Shown: positions 34,141-57,871, counted from the stretch's first letter. The stretch: DNA of 64,000 nt from Engraulis encrasicolus (GCF_034702125.1 NC_085862.1:14781396-14845395); one strand, 5' to 3'. Translations and numbers: made by a program. Notes: a model not told the origin generated them from the letters alone.

Positions 34141-34365
34141 CCCTAACGTTCACACTTCACACACACACACACACACACCCACACCCACACCCACACCCAC
34201 ACACACACACACACACACCCACACCCACACCCACACCCACACACACATTTTTATGAGCAGACAGAGCAAATTCAACCAAGCACAATCATGTGATGACTAT
34301 TTCAAGTGCAGCAGGGACGACGGACAGACAGACAGAGGTCCTGGGAGAGACGGAGGTGTGAACAG

Positions 34366-34793
34366 TAGGGCTGTAATGACATTGGAACGAACCCAGATCC
34401 CAGAACCCAGAACCCATCTTGATACTCAGAGTCACGATACTGTACCGTGATGTATGGAGGCAGTATCGTTTCAGAGTTTTGTTATCCTTCAGTCCAAGGT
34501 TATCTTCAACACACCGCGCTCTTCCGTCTTGTTGGTGCGTCTCTGAAGTAATCTAGTCGTAGGAAATGGATCGCACTCAATTTTTCTTCTTTCTTGTTGT
34601 TTTCTTTTTATTCTAACATTGCAGGGACTGACATTCCTTCAGTCCAGAAAACAACCACATGATACATTGTAGTAATGCTTCCAAGCTTCAAATGAGATGC
34701 ATTTAATCATTTCAATTGTGGAGTGTATCGAACCGTAGGTCAAAAATCGTGATACGAACTGAACGTTGAGTCGAGTGTATCATTACAGCCCTA
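34366..34793. mobile_element. hAT-like MITE (TAGGGCTGTAATGA ends)
   Basis: A 428-bp relative of the element at 2,159-2,424. Ends are TAGGGCTGTAATGA/TCATTACAGCCCTA, with perfect 8-bp duplication GTGAACAG (34,358-34,365; 34,794-34,801). It contains minus-strand ATTAAA (34,702-34,707) and AATAAA (34,607-34,612), the nearest poly(A)-like signals downstream of sirt5. Confidence 0.88.
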
Positions 34794-35110
34794 GTGAACA
34801 GAGGGGAGGAAAAAGAAAAGAAGGAGAGACAGAGAGACAGAAAAAAGCAAATCAAGAAAGAGAGAAAGAGTGAGGGATGAGAGGAAAGAAAGAGAGAAAA
34901 AGTGGCAAGGGAAAGGTGGGTAAAGCAATAGATGCAGCATAATGAAAAACGAAAAAACCCCAAAAAAACAGAATGAAAGGAGGTGTGAAAGAGATGAAAG
35001 CAGAGAGAGAAAAAAGATGGCGTAATGAAGAGAAAGAGCAAGAGCGAGAGAGATAAAGATGGCGTGATGAAGAGAAAGAGAAAGAGAAAGAAAGAGAAGA
35101 GGGCGGACAA

Positions 35111-45773
<10,663 letters not shown>

Positions 45774-45795
45774 CGGGAAAGACACTTAGGCACTG

Positions 45796-45872
<77 letters not shown>

Positions 45873-45997
45873 GAATTAGCAGATGAAGTCTTACCTGCCA
45901 AGAGGTTGCTGAAAAATGCATGTTCATTTCCTGCATCCTCTTTCATAGTACAAAACAGAGGGCGGAGCTGACTGAGGTCATAATAACCAGTTTGTGT

Positions 45998-46050
<53 letters not shown>

Positions 46051-47693
46051 ACACCTATGCCTTTGTTTTTGTCTGGGTCATTTCACGTGAAATCAGACAC
46101 TTTGGGACCCAACCGACACGGATTTCAATCATACTTGCTGTGCCTGTTTAGTAGCAAGGTAGCACCCCAGAACTGCATTTTTGTGAATCTGACACCAATA
46201 TTAAGGGAGAAACAGACTAGCAAAGGTTTACATGTGAGGGTAGGACACTATGCATTCAGCCTTGATTATATCAGTCAGTGTAAGTGACAAGATGCCTGTG
46301 GTGTTGTTTGAAAGCTCTTTTCTGGCTCTACAAATTACTCAAACAGCATGGAATACAACAACCTTCAGAATATGAATTATGTAGGGCTGGGCAACGTTAA
46401 TGCGTTAACGGTGCGCTAACTATTGAGGTCAATATCGCCCGACAATTTTGTTAATGTTATAACGCAACAGGTTTTTTTAATGGGTTTTTTTTGTTTTGCC
46501 TTTTATGACCGTCTTTCGTGGCTTTTATTTTGAACGCGTCAGCACGCTTCTGTTGCTACTTCCAGTGACTGCTGACAGAGAAGAAGAATGTCTAGAAAAG
46601 TAGGCAAAACAAAGCAGGCATAGCCTACAGAAGGGTCATTTCACGTGAAATCAGACACTTTGGGACCCGACCGACCCGGATTTCAATCATACTTGGTGTG
46701 CCTTTTCAGTAGCAAGGTAGCACCACAGAACTGCATTGGTTTGAATCTGACACTAATATTAAGGGAGAAACAGACTAGGAAAGGTTCACATGTGAGGGTA
46801 GGACACTATACATTCAGCCTTGAATATATCAGTCAGTGTTAGTCACAAAAAGATGCCTGTGGTGTTGTTTGAAAGCTCTTTTCTGCCTCTACATATTACA
46901 CAATCACCTTGGAATACAACTACTCTTAGAATATGAATTATGATAAATTGAAAAATTAAAAATTGAATATCTAAAAAACTTATATTTTAAAATGGCCAGT
47001 TCCTTGTCCAAACGTAGCCGGCAATGTCATGAGCAGCACCTAAAATGCTGGTGTTCGGTTTGTTATTCATTTCAGAGAGAATTTGACTCACAAATATGGC
47101 GTCATACAGACCACTTACTAATAATATGGTAATACCATAGTAGCATCACATGACAAAACAAAAACAAAACAAAAATGGTCAGTGTCCATGGTCCCAGGTT
47201 TCAGAAACTAAGGCAGATGTCCATTTATACACACCAAATGATGATATGTGAATGTTTGAACATTCCTTCTCTGTGTACCTGTGCCATCTTCCCTTTACCG
47301 TACTTTAAAGAGATAATCAATGGCTACACTCTCATTTTGTACTCTACCAGTGCATTTGAAGCAACAGCTGTGTCTTTTGTAGATAATGTATAAGTACGTC
47401 CCGTTGCAGTTACAGGTTCCACTACCAGAAGCACATCCTGATGATCCATGACAAGTCTATCTGGTCTGAAGGGAAAAGTGAAGGATGGAGATGGCCCATG
47501 AGGATGCAGGAAGTTCAGTTTCACCTCTCCAGTGCTCGGCATACATTCCTCAGCACATGCTAGCCACCAGTTGCCATCATATACAGCTACAACATACCCT
47601 TTGATGCTTGAAAATGTAACACATTCCTTTACTGAGCTCACTCTTTCAACTCTGCCTTCTCTGAATGCTCAAAATGGCCTAACTTCCACTGTG

Positions 47694-47950
47694 GGTTCCC
47701 TTAGGGTGCGCTCACCTTTCTGCCAGGTGGCCTACCTGGAGGTCATGTGATATAAGTCAACTTAGACCATTGTTCTCATTGCCTGAGGAAGATCCCTCTG
47801 TTGGATCGAAACGTTGCCATATGTTTAAATGAAATAAAGTATTTTTGGAGTTAATACACAGTGTGCAGACCGCTTCATCACACTACCTACTACTTTTTGT
47901 CTAGCACCTGGACAACTACCTGTGGATGTGCGCACCCTACCTCCAAACAC
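47694..47950 (+). mobile_element. SINE-like insert in copy B left arm
   Basis: A 257-bp insert with a perfect 14-bp duplication TAACTTCCACTGTG (47,680-47,693; 47,951-47,964). A variable-length long duplication suggests LINE-mediated retroposition. It contains GGATCGAAACGTTGCC and AATAAAGT. Confidence 0.85.
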
Positions 47951-48164
47951 TAACTTCCACTGTGTCCATTGACAATGGGCAGAAGCTGTGTAGTTTTTGA
48001 GTACCTGGAATAGTTCTTGCAGATTCAAACCTTTTCAACAGGTTCTCAGCTTCATGATGGTACATCTCTGTTGTGGCAAACTGGCAATGGATGTTCTTGA
48101 CATTATCCTTGACTGACTCCCTTGAACCAGGAACGTTTTTAAAACTATAGTTTTGTAATTCAAG

Positions 48165-49119
48165 ATGCTATTCAATCATTTCACTGGAACAACCAGTGCA
48201 GGCCACAATCCATCCATTTGTATGCTACTACCAAGATCAGTTGAAACTGGGGAAAAAAACTGTTTTGTTGTTATTTCAGACTGCAACATTCATGATACAA
48301 TTGCTGTACATCTGTTTCAGAAGCTCCTAATTCAGTTCCTCAGTGACACTTCATCAATGACAGAACATCCAAAGAAGATCCTATATTTTTTCTGATGGCT
48401 GTGCTGCACAATATAAGAACCTTAAAAACACAACAAATTTGTGCCACCACGAGGCAGATTTTCACATACCTGCAGAGTGGCACTTTTTTGCCACATCACA
48501 TGGCAAAGGTCCATGTGATGGCGTTGGAGGGACAGTTAAATGGCTTGCTGCACGAGCAAGTCTGCAACGTCCTATTGACAATTAAATTGTAACGCCATAC
48601 CAACTGTTTGAATTTGTCAAGGATAATGTCAAGAACATCCATTGCCAGTTTGCCACAACAGAGATGTACCATCATGAAGCTGAGAACCTGTTGAAAAGGT
48701 TTGAATCTGCAAGAACTATTCCAGGTACTCAAAAACTACACAGCTTCTGCCCATTGTCAATGGACACAGTGGAAGTTAGGCCATTTTGAGCATTCAGAGA
48801 AGGCAGAGTTGAAAGAGTGAGCTCAGTAAAGGAATGTGTTACATTTTCAAGCATCAAAGGGTATGTTGTAGCTGTATATGATGGCAACTGGTGGCTAGTA
48901 TGTGCTGAGGAATGTATGCCGAGCACTGGAGAGGTGAAACTGAACTTCCTGCATCCTCATGGGCCATCTCCATCCTTCACTTTTCCCTTCAGACCAGATA
49001 GACTTGTCATGGATCATCAGGATGTGCTTCTGGTAGTGGAACCTGTAACTGCAACGGGACGTACTTATACACTATCTACAAAAGACACAGCTGTTGCTTC
49101 AAATGCACTGGTAGAGTAA
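48165..49119 (+). pseudogene. Broken protein-coding remnant of foldback copy B
   Basis: Plus-strand open segments 48,165-48,395, 48,395-48,592 and 48,817-49,119 correspond to the copy A segments with the same stops and frame breaks. For example, ILYFF is followed by a stop in both. The shared lesions imply that both copies descend from an already inactive, non-autonomous ancestor. Confidence 0.6.
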
Positions 49120-49250
49120 AAAATGAGAGTGTAGCCATTGATTATCTCTTTAAAGTACGGTAAAGGGAAGATGGCACAGGTACACAAAGAAAGGAATGTT
49201 CAAACATTCACATATCATCATTTGGTGTGTATAAATGGACATCTGCCTTA

Positions 49251-51070
49251 GGGTCAAAGACGAGACGTGCATTTTTTTTGTTCCGCACTCATTTAACTAT
49301 CAAAAAAGTAAATGAATGAATTTTGAATGTTATGCTGATAAACAGCATAGTCTGGTTTCTCATTCCAGTAACATTTAAAGAAAAATAATTGTCAATTTAT
49401 GTGTGAAATAATCTCATAAAGTGCAAAAATGTCATTCAGTGTAATGGTCCGAACTTAAAAATCATCAATACATCCTTGAATAATTATGCAAAATGACGAA
49501 CAAAATTCTTTTTTCACTCTCTGGGCATAATTCTAGAAGTGTTCTGAAAGCACGTTTCATTATTATTTTGTTTTGATACTGTATTAAAATCATCTGGGGA
49601 CTTTTGTCCCGGATGTTCAATTCCTTAGATATCATTCAGTGTAATAAGATCAACATGGTGCTTTTAAGTCAAAATAAAAAATGATAGTCACACAACAATA
49701 TGTGACATCATCAAAAGGACCCCTAGGGACCCCTTAAGTGATGATGCAAAGGGAGAGTCTTGTTCTTCAATAGTCGAAAATTCTGTATTTTTATCTTGTG
49801 GTAACAGCGTCCACAAAAACAGATGTCATTCAGTGAAATGTCAAAAAATACTCAGATATTCATCCAAATAAGCATATTTTCTAAATACACATAGTAAACA
49901 TTGTGGGTCAAAGTCATTGTCTCATGTAGGTGACTAACTGAGTGCTTGTAAAAAGGTAAAAATAAGGTGAAAAATATTTGGTCGTCCTTCAGTGTAAGAG
50001 ATGTCATTCAGTGACATGCAGTCTAAGGGTTACTTCATTCAGTGTAATCAGTTCATAGTTGTATATTAAGAATCAAAATGGCAATATAAGTTGCAATATT
50101 ACTATAAGATACAATAATATGATGATACTACTTGAAATTATGACTTTTATTGTTATTTCCATTACAACCTTGTTATTACCATGTAGCAACCATATTACTG
50201 GGTAGATTCTGGGATTTTGGAAGTTGTACATGAATTATCAGAACACCCTAATCGAGATCCCCCGAAATATGCAGGTCAACAGACAACATTTTCTTTTTTA
50301 TTGTTTTAGGCCTAAGTATAGCCTACTATAGCCTACCTCTAAGCTTGTGATCTTGGAAGTTTTTCAAAACACGTTTTAATGCCCCAATATTAAGTAAAAT
50401 GCCAATTATTTGACAACATTTATTTCTGTTGTCACTCGTTCAGGACGTTGAGTACTGTAGTATGATGGTAACAATATGATAGCAATGAAAAATATAGCTG
50501 TTTATATAGGCTTTTTTGCCAAGGAATCATTCAGTGTAATAGTTGTGGTCATTCAGTGAAATGCACATTTTTATGTGAAAATAAAGTCAAATTCTTACGA
50601 AACTTATTTGTTTAGCACAACACATGCGGGGGCATACAACAAATGAATAATTGTGTATTTTAAACTGATTTTCTCTTCCGTGGAAAAACTTCTTAAAGCC
50701 AAATGGGTGAAATGCACTCGGTGAAAGACTACAAACACTGCAAAAACTATTTGCAAATGCCTTTTACTAGATTTTTTTAGGTTTGATGAAGACCTTAAAT
50801 ATAGCCCTTTACTATGTTATGTAGCTTATTTCAGTTTTTTAACGTCATCTATATGTTTTTTGCATTATCAACTGTTTAACACCGTATTACACTAAATTAC
50901 ATTTTATGGTTAAAAATGGGGTAAAAATGCATGTTGCATACTATTTTCTGAACAGAAAATAATAAACTTAATCACTCTACACTCCAATGTACCCAAAAAA
51001 AGTTGAAAAATGGTGTCAGGGAACAGTTTTACTTTTTGGAGTCCTGAAAACCCTGTTTCGTCTTTGACCC
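49251..51070. mobile_element. 1,820-bp non-autonomous TIR element in copy B right arm
   Basis: Ends are GGGTCAAAGACGAGAC and GTTTCGTCTTTGACCC (15 of 16 matched), with the 4-bp duplication CTTA (49,247-49,250; 51,071-51,074). It is AT-rich with no ORF over 60 codons. An array of TCATTCAGTGTAAT-like motifs is dispersed through 49,430-50,560. Superfamily unassigned. Confidence 0.85.
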
Positions 51071-51684
51071 CTTAGTTTCTGAAACCTGGGACCATGGACA
51101 CTGACCATTTTTGTTTTGTTTTTGTTTTGTCATGTGATGCTACTATGGTATTACCATATTATTAGTAAGTGGTCTGTATGACGCCATATTTGTGAGTCAA
51201 ATTCTCTCTGAAATGAATAACAAACCGAACACCAGCATTTTAGGTGCTGCTCATGACATTGCCGGCTACGTTTGGACAAGGAACTGGCCATTTTAAAATA
51301 TAGGTTTTTTAGATATTCAATTTTTAATTTTTCAATTTATCATAATTCATATTCTGAGAGTAGTTGTATTCCAAGGTGATTGTGTAATATGTAGAGCCAG
51401 AAAAGAGCTTTCAAACAACACCACAGGCATCTTTTTGTGACTAACACTGACTGATATATTCAAGGCTGAATGTATAGTGTCCTACCCTCACATGTGAACC
51501 TTTCCTAGTCTGTTTCTCCCTTAATATTAGTGTCAGATTCAAACCAATGCAGTTCTGTGGTGCTACCTTGCTACTGAAAAGGCACACCAAGTATGATCGA
51601 AATCCGGGTCGGTCGGGTCCCAAAGTGTCTGATTTCACGTGAAATGACCCAGAAGGACATCAACTTCTGAATGGACATTTTCGG

Positions 51685-51952
51685 CAGGGGCGGTTCTAAG
51701 GGGTGGCAGGGGGTGGCATTTGCCCCCCCAAGAAATATGATTGTGACCAATAGCCTTAATGCTTGACATCATTTCAGACATAGAACTTTAGGTTGCAGGG
51801 TTTCACTTTAAGGGATTCACTGTATCACATAAGTGTGTGTGTGTCGATTATATAGTGTTTATAATTTCCCCTTAGTATAGGAGCATGCCCCCCTGAAATA
51901 CACTTCGCCACCCCTTTGCCACCCCAAGAATAAATGTCTGGAACCGCCCCTG
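51685..51952. mobile_element. hAT-like MITE (CAGGGGCGGTTCTA ends)
   Basis: A 268-bp element with ends CAGGGGCGGTTCTA/GGAACCGCCCCTG and perfect 8-bp duplication ATTTTCGG (51,677-51,684; 51,953-51,960). It is inserted in the TAGGGCTGGGC repeat after the copy B site. Confidence 0.92.
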
Positions 51953-53695
51953 ATTTTCGGTACACAGTTCTACAGTCCTCCTTGCGCAACGCTCGAGCAG
52001 CATGTGGCTCGCCTTTGCAGCTCGCAAGGTTATTGTACGGTCAGCATGAAAAGCTAGTCTACTGATATGCTGGCCGTCTATCAGCTGTCAATAACGCCAC
52101 GCGGACTTACTAAAGCCCTGATCAAAAAGCGGATAATACATTCCTCACGCAACGTTTTGGTTTCTATGATACATTGAAAAATTTAAAATTGAATATCAAA
52201 AAAACTTATATTTTAAAATGGCTGGTTTCTTGTCTAAACATAGCCTGTAAGGTCATAAACAACACCTGAAAATGTGGTGTTTGGTTCTTTACTCATTTCA
52301 GAGATAATGGGACATAAAGGTTGAAATGAGTTGTAATGAAGTAGTAATAGAGTAGTGTCAGGGACAGGGCTGGACTGGCCATCTGGCATTTACCGGGCAT
52401 TTTCCCGTTGGGCCCTGCACCCATGTCGCTCCCTATTCCAGGTATTCAAAAACTACACGGCTTCTGCCCATTGTCAATGGACAAAGTGGGACCATTTTAA
52501 GCATTCAGAGAAGGCAGGGTTGAAAGAATAAGCTCAGTAAAGGATTTTTAAAAAATATTCAAGCATCAAAGGGTATATTGTAGCTGTATATGATGGCAAC
52601 TAGTGTCTAGCATGTGTTGAGGAATGTATGCCGAGCACTGTAGAGGTGAAACTGAACTTCCTGCATCCTCATGGACCATCTCCATCCTTCACATATTCCG
52701 ATAGACATGCTGTCATGTGATATTACTATGGTATCACCATATTATTACTAGGCCTAGGTGATTTGTATGATGCCATATATTTGAGTTCCACTGTCTCTGA
52801 AATGAATAACCAAACACCAGCATTTCAGGTGTTGTTCATGACATTGCAGGTTATGTTTAGACAAGGAACTGGACATTTTAAAATATAAGTTTTTTTGATA
52901 TTCAATTTTTATTTTTTCAATTTTTGATAATTCATATTCTGAAGGTTGTTGTGTTCCATGCTGTTTGTGTAATTTGTAGAGCCAGAAAAGAGCTTTCAAA
53001 TTACACCACGGACACATTTTTGTGACTTACACTGACTGATATAATCAAGGCTGAATGCATAGTGTCCTACCCTCATATGTAAACCTTCGCTAGTCTGTTT
53101 CTCCCTTAATATTGGTGTCAGATTCACACAAATGCAGTTCTGGGGTGCTACCTTGCTACTAAACAGGCACAGCAAGTATCCGTGTCGGTCGGGTCCCAAA
53201 GTGTCTGATTTCACATGAAATGACCCGTCTGCCATATTCCTCACATTTATTTATTATTTCATAAACATAACCACGTTCTTGATGGTAAGAGGGGCTGAAG
53301 CAAAGAAAGAACATTTTCTTATTTCATAGATTAATCTATTAATCAATTAATTAAAGTGTCATAAAGAAGGTCATTTTGGTCGAGTCATTGTCACAAAATT
53401 AAACCTTTGGCTACAACGCGAGAGTGTGAGGCAATTTTATCTTTCTTGTATGTGTTGCATTCAGTCGCCAGTGTCTCCTCTCCTGGTGTGAATTTCCAAG
53501 GCCCACTTGGAATACCTTCGGGACTGACCAGTGGGCCCCAGCCCGAAGTTGGAAAATCACTGACTGGACTAATGGCCTATCTAAACTGCTGATTCTTACA
53601 GCGCGAAAAAAACTGCTCACGGAAACATTTTCACCTCGAGATAGGCCCACGGCCCTTTCTGTGTGTCTGATCTTTTGTCTGTCGAGCCTATAGGC

Positions 53696-54034
53696 CTAGG
53701 GGTGGGGAACCTTTTGTCATTCAAGGGGCCACTTCAAATTCCTCCAAGGGCCGTCAAAGTGCTCCAAGGGCCACACTTTGAACACAAACCAGGATTTCTC
53801 CCTGCACTTATGGGCTATATTGGAGGCAGACAAGTTTAAAACAGACCCCACCTTCTCTTGGTCCCGTGGATATAGGCCTAACTTAATTGTATTGCAATTG
53901 TAATGTCTAAGATTCCTTTACAAAATATGTCATATTTCATGTGAAGCGGCATGATATTGAAATTATGTCGGAGACTGAATAAAACGGCCTCAAGGGCCAC
54001 AAACGGCTCTCGAAACATAGGTTCCCCATCCCTG
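53696..54034. mobile_element. hAT-like MITE (GGGGTGGGGAACC ends)
   Basis: A 339-bp element starting CTAGGGGTGGGGAACC and ending GGTTCCCCATCCCTG. Flanks CTATAGGC and CTATAGCC match at seven of eight bases. AAGGGCCAC motifs repeat inside. Confidence 0.75.
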
Positions 54035-55315
54035 CTATAGCCTATGCGATTTTCTCCTTGTTTCTAAATGGTCAAAGCTGGCTGCTGGGAGCGAGTGACA
54101 TAGCATACTGTAGGCTTTAGCTAATGGGTTGGTATGGTGAAGAGTGGACACTCATGTTGCTGTGACGGACATTCACCTGACGTGAGGTTATGGGGAAGTT
54201 GGCTATGTGACTTCAGTGGACAATGGTCCTTGTGTGTGGGTAGGTAGGTATGCTATTTCAGAGCAGTGGCCAACAGATTTGCACGTTCGGTTGGGTGCCA
54301 AGTTGCAAGACGACACAATGCCATTAAATAATCTCGAAACTTTTCCAGCGTTCCATTTCGACCTTGCTACTTCTCTTCACCGACAGAGCATGTTCCGACC
54401 TCTGTGATACTGTGTAACCACTACTGAAGACAGGTTGAATCAAGCAGTAACGAATTAGCCTGCTCGTTCCTGACTGATTCTCTGTAACGTTTGCTAACTA
54501 AATGAATAACGCAGCTGCGGAGGTTAGGCGGATGCTTCTGCATTATGTATCTGCCTTAATCTTACCTTCCAATCAATCCAACAACGCTTCCACTTGCACC
54601 AAATCCACCCCCCGTCTACCAAATGTTTACACGGAACTCTCGGATCGGAACCAAACGACAACCCTCTACACAGCGGCTCTAGAAACGAAATCCTATTGGC
54701 CAGAGATGAGGAATCAGCCAATCACAGCTCAGTGCGCTTTTTTTTCGGCGAAGGAAAAGAGAGTTTGCCCGTGCGTAAATCGTTGGATTGAAGAAAGGGC
54801 TCCCTCTGCTGTCGTAAGACTGCAGTGATGAGTCAGACCGTTTCAGAATTTCCTTTGGAAGTTAACAAAGCACAGACGTGATGGGACCCACGTCTCAGAT
54901 GTAATTGTATGACGACACCAGAAACTTCCACGGTCTTCACCAGACCACTTTTCTTCCTTCTGTTCCACTGAAATCTCACATCCTAGCCTATTGCCACATG
55001 ACACCCGACTGAAAAGAATCTACATAAGGAATTTGTGTCCCAAGCTATTTTATGTTTGAAATGTTTTACATGACTCCAATAAACTGACTGCAATTTCATT
55101 TAGAGAAAGGATGTCTCTCTGCCACAAGGGCTGAAGCGCAGACATCCAGTCCAGCAGTATACAGGCTGGTCCAAAAACCAAAAGAGACTGAAAAGCAGCT
55201 TTTCCCCAGCTGCTAGCACTGCATTAATGTATGCTACACACTTTTAGTTTTAGACCCACATCATGAATGTGTATGGTTGTAATATGTGTAGGTGGGTATG
55301 TGAGGTTTTAATACC

Positions 55316-55440
<125 letters not shown>

Positions 55441-55764
55441 GGCTTCATGGCTCTCTATACTCCCACTCCCATATCAATAATACCACACGGTTTACTTACT
55501 TTCATGCAATAAAAATTGTCTCTGCCCCTCCCTCACCTCCCCCACTACCTCCATTCTTGTACACAATCTTGTCACCACCCGCACTGACTACTATACTTAT
55601 CTATCTCCTCTGTGGTCTCCCTCAAAAATCCCGATGGCAGTCAGTTGAAACACACGGGATAATCACAACAAACTAATTGTATCCACAGCACAGCAAACGG
55701 TAGGCACAGCAAACCATAATCACATATATATAACCACAGCAAACCTACATTACATTGCCCCTGG

Positions 55765-56075
55765 ACTACAGCCTCTCCACTGGCTCCCCAACAAATTCAG
55801 AATTCATGTAAAAATACTCCTCCACACGATCAGTGCCATCCTTGCCCCTCCTTATCTTGACTAATCTCCAATTTGCTATTCCCTCTCGATCCCTCCGTTC
55901 CACCTACTCCATCCTCCTCACTGTCCCCTCTACCTTTCTCAGTACCACGGGGAGTAGAGCTTTCAATTGCTCTGCTCTCCACCAGCTCTGAAATGCACTT
56001 CCCCCTGATATCCACAATATTGGCTCTATACCCCTGTTCAAATCCAGACTGAAAATTCATCTGTTTTAGTTTGCC
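55765..56075 (+). pseudogene. LINE reverse-transcriptase 3' remnant
   Basis: In two shifted frames the sequence reads LHWLPNKFRIHVKILL...LAPPYL, then GSRAFNCSA...NALPPDIHNI...PLFKSRLKIHLF. This is the conserved tail of L2/Rex-type non-LTR retrotransposon ORF2. Frameshifts and a stop at the tryptophan position show it is dead. Confidence 0.8.
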
Positions 56076-57599
56076 TAATCATTAAACCTTTTTTAACTCT
56101 GTTTTGTTTTATCTTGTGTTTACATTCTCTGAGCTTTTAATGTGTCTTGATTTTACTATTGTTTATCTTTGAAAGGTGCTTATAAACAAAATGCATCATT
56201 ATTATCACCATTAAAAACTATAGGCTATTCTATGATGGTCGCATGCCTTTTATTTAAATCTGAACAGCAAGCTGTATGTGAATGTGATGGCCTAATTATT
56301 TGAAGGTTGCTCAAGCCTCTCCACGCCTCTTGTTGGAAATGTCTATTATTCCTTTGTTTCCTTTGTTTTCTTTTAATATTCATTTTGTCCATTTCATTTG
56401 CATACTGTATGCTGTGGCCTGTTAGCCTATATGATGTGTAGGCTATAAACCAGTAAGACAATCATTAATCTAGACAAAGATTCAAGTGCTAACACCAACA
56501 ATCTCCATCTACATTAAACGATATCATGTCGGTTATGCGCTGCATCAGGCCTATTTACAACACACATTTTAGGACCTTTGCCACTCATTTACACTGCACA
56601 CATTTACACTGAAGTGTACATATTGTACACAGTGCATTGGCGCCCTCTGCAGGACATACGGTGTATGGTTTTGTTACCAAATCTGCACTACACAAGCGCC
56701 AAAATGTCATCGACTACAGCACGGTGCGGGCGCTCTCTGATAGTGCCCCACCCAGAAGTTTATAACAAAGACACCATACAGATAACCAAAATTAGGCATC
56801 TATTTGTGCCAGAGAAATATATATATTTCAACCAGATTACTGAGTGTTTGAATTGGAGATTTTGAAATGAGCACACACCTGCATTGATGCAGCTGGATCA
56901 CACTGCCACAATAGACCTAAACAAGAAACTGGGGTGCTTTTACAAAGGCATTTCCATAGCCTAACATACGACCCTTGATGCCAAGTTACAAACAAGCTAG
57001 TAGGTTATAAGAAGCCATTAACAAAAGGTCAAATGGTCGTTCTGTTTCAGATGACAGCACGACAAGGCAAAATAATTTGACACTCGATTGCATGCTTGGG
57101 ACAACAGCAGCAGTAAAACAAAAATATAAACAAAAATAGGCCTAAAACAAAATTCATGATGAATATTTTGTAATTTTTTTTTTTTCAGATTGCTTGACAT
57201 TTTTGGCTCCTGGTATGCGAACTGTAGGTGCTTTCGCTCAAATCACAACGACATGCCCATGAATGCTAAGGTCTGGTGACCAGACAAGTGTACACTCAAC
57301 TGAAGCCTAAAAACCATCCAGACTATTTTGCCTAATCTTTCAAGACAAACTGTCCCAAACGATCACACACACACACATACACACACACCACCACCACCAC
57401 CACCATCCTCCGCCTCCTCCTCATCTTCACCATCGTCATCTTATTCCACCAAAAGAACAAGAATATTTGCCAGAAACTAAATCACCCAATGCTTTCACTC
57501 CCTCTCTCATTATCTCTGACACGCGCACATGTGCATCTCCGAAGCCACGCGCATAACAGCAGCAGCCTCTAGTCTACACCAACTCTTTTTTTCTCGTTC

Positions 57600-57871
57600 T
57601 AATCTTTCTTCCAGACCTCGTGCCGGTGTAGTGTCATCGTTACCCGTCGCGCGTGGGTTTAGGCGCTGTGGGAGGATAGATATTCGCCTCCGTTCCTCCC
57701 GTCTCCGTGGCTCAGGTTCATGCCATCACGAGCCCCTCCCCCTGCTGTGTGAATTAACGGCAGTGGCGGGCGGCAGTGCAGCGTTGTTCGCGTGCGTCTG
57801 AGAGGTCCCACCGAGCGCCCCGCGGAGCTTTTTTTTTGGTTGCGAGATTCTAGGTGTTGTAAGTGGCGCAA
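57600..57871 (+). promoter_or_regulatory. GC-rich phactr1 5' region
   Basis: CpG-rich sequence (GTCGCGCGTGGG, CCGAGCGCCCCGCGG) directly upstream of the phactr1 start codon, with no TATA box. It is probably the 5' UTR and CpG promoter. The exact transcription start is not visible. Confidence 0.5.

Larger units (their letters stand above)
46634..51649. mobile_element. Foldback transposon copy B, with perfect 6-bp duplication
   Basis: Flanked by CAGAAG at 46,628-46,633 and 51,650-51,655; the empty site is seen at 45,362. The left arm (46,634-48,113) and right arm (48,616-51,649) are each 1.21 kb after subtracting nested inserts (257 bp and 1,820 bp). The 502-bp spacer (48,114-48,615) equals copy A's in length and lies in the opposite orientation. 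Confidence 0.92.
46382..52187. repeat. TAGGGCTGGGCAACGTTAAT repeat inserted in copy C, itself interrupted
   Basis: Sequence from 46,382 to 46,633 and from 51,650 to about 52,187 forms one repeat, homologous at its left to 45,110-45,436. It interrupts copy C at TATGAT. The right boundary is approximate. Confidence 0.6.
46076..53225. mobile_element. Foldback transposon copy C (old, diverged), outer shell of a nested stack
   Basis: The left end GGTCATTTCACGTGAAATCA is at 46,076 and the inverse right end (TGATTTCACATGAAATGACC) at 53,225. The flanks TGTCTG and CGTCTG match at five of six positions. The left part (46,076-46,381) and right part (52,170-53,225) are diverged from copies A and B. Between them lie all later insertions. 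Confidence 0.75.

Noticed and set aside
45896..45995. Upstream sirt5 coding exon
   Set aside because: It has a good donor at 45,895, but its frame does not join the exon containing the Arg-rich presequence start; at most a non-coding first exon.
54502..54828. 108-aa open frame upstream of phactr1
   Set aside because: No recognisable domain; no matching downstream exons; ordinary chance length for this composition.
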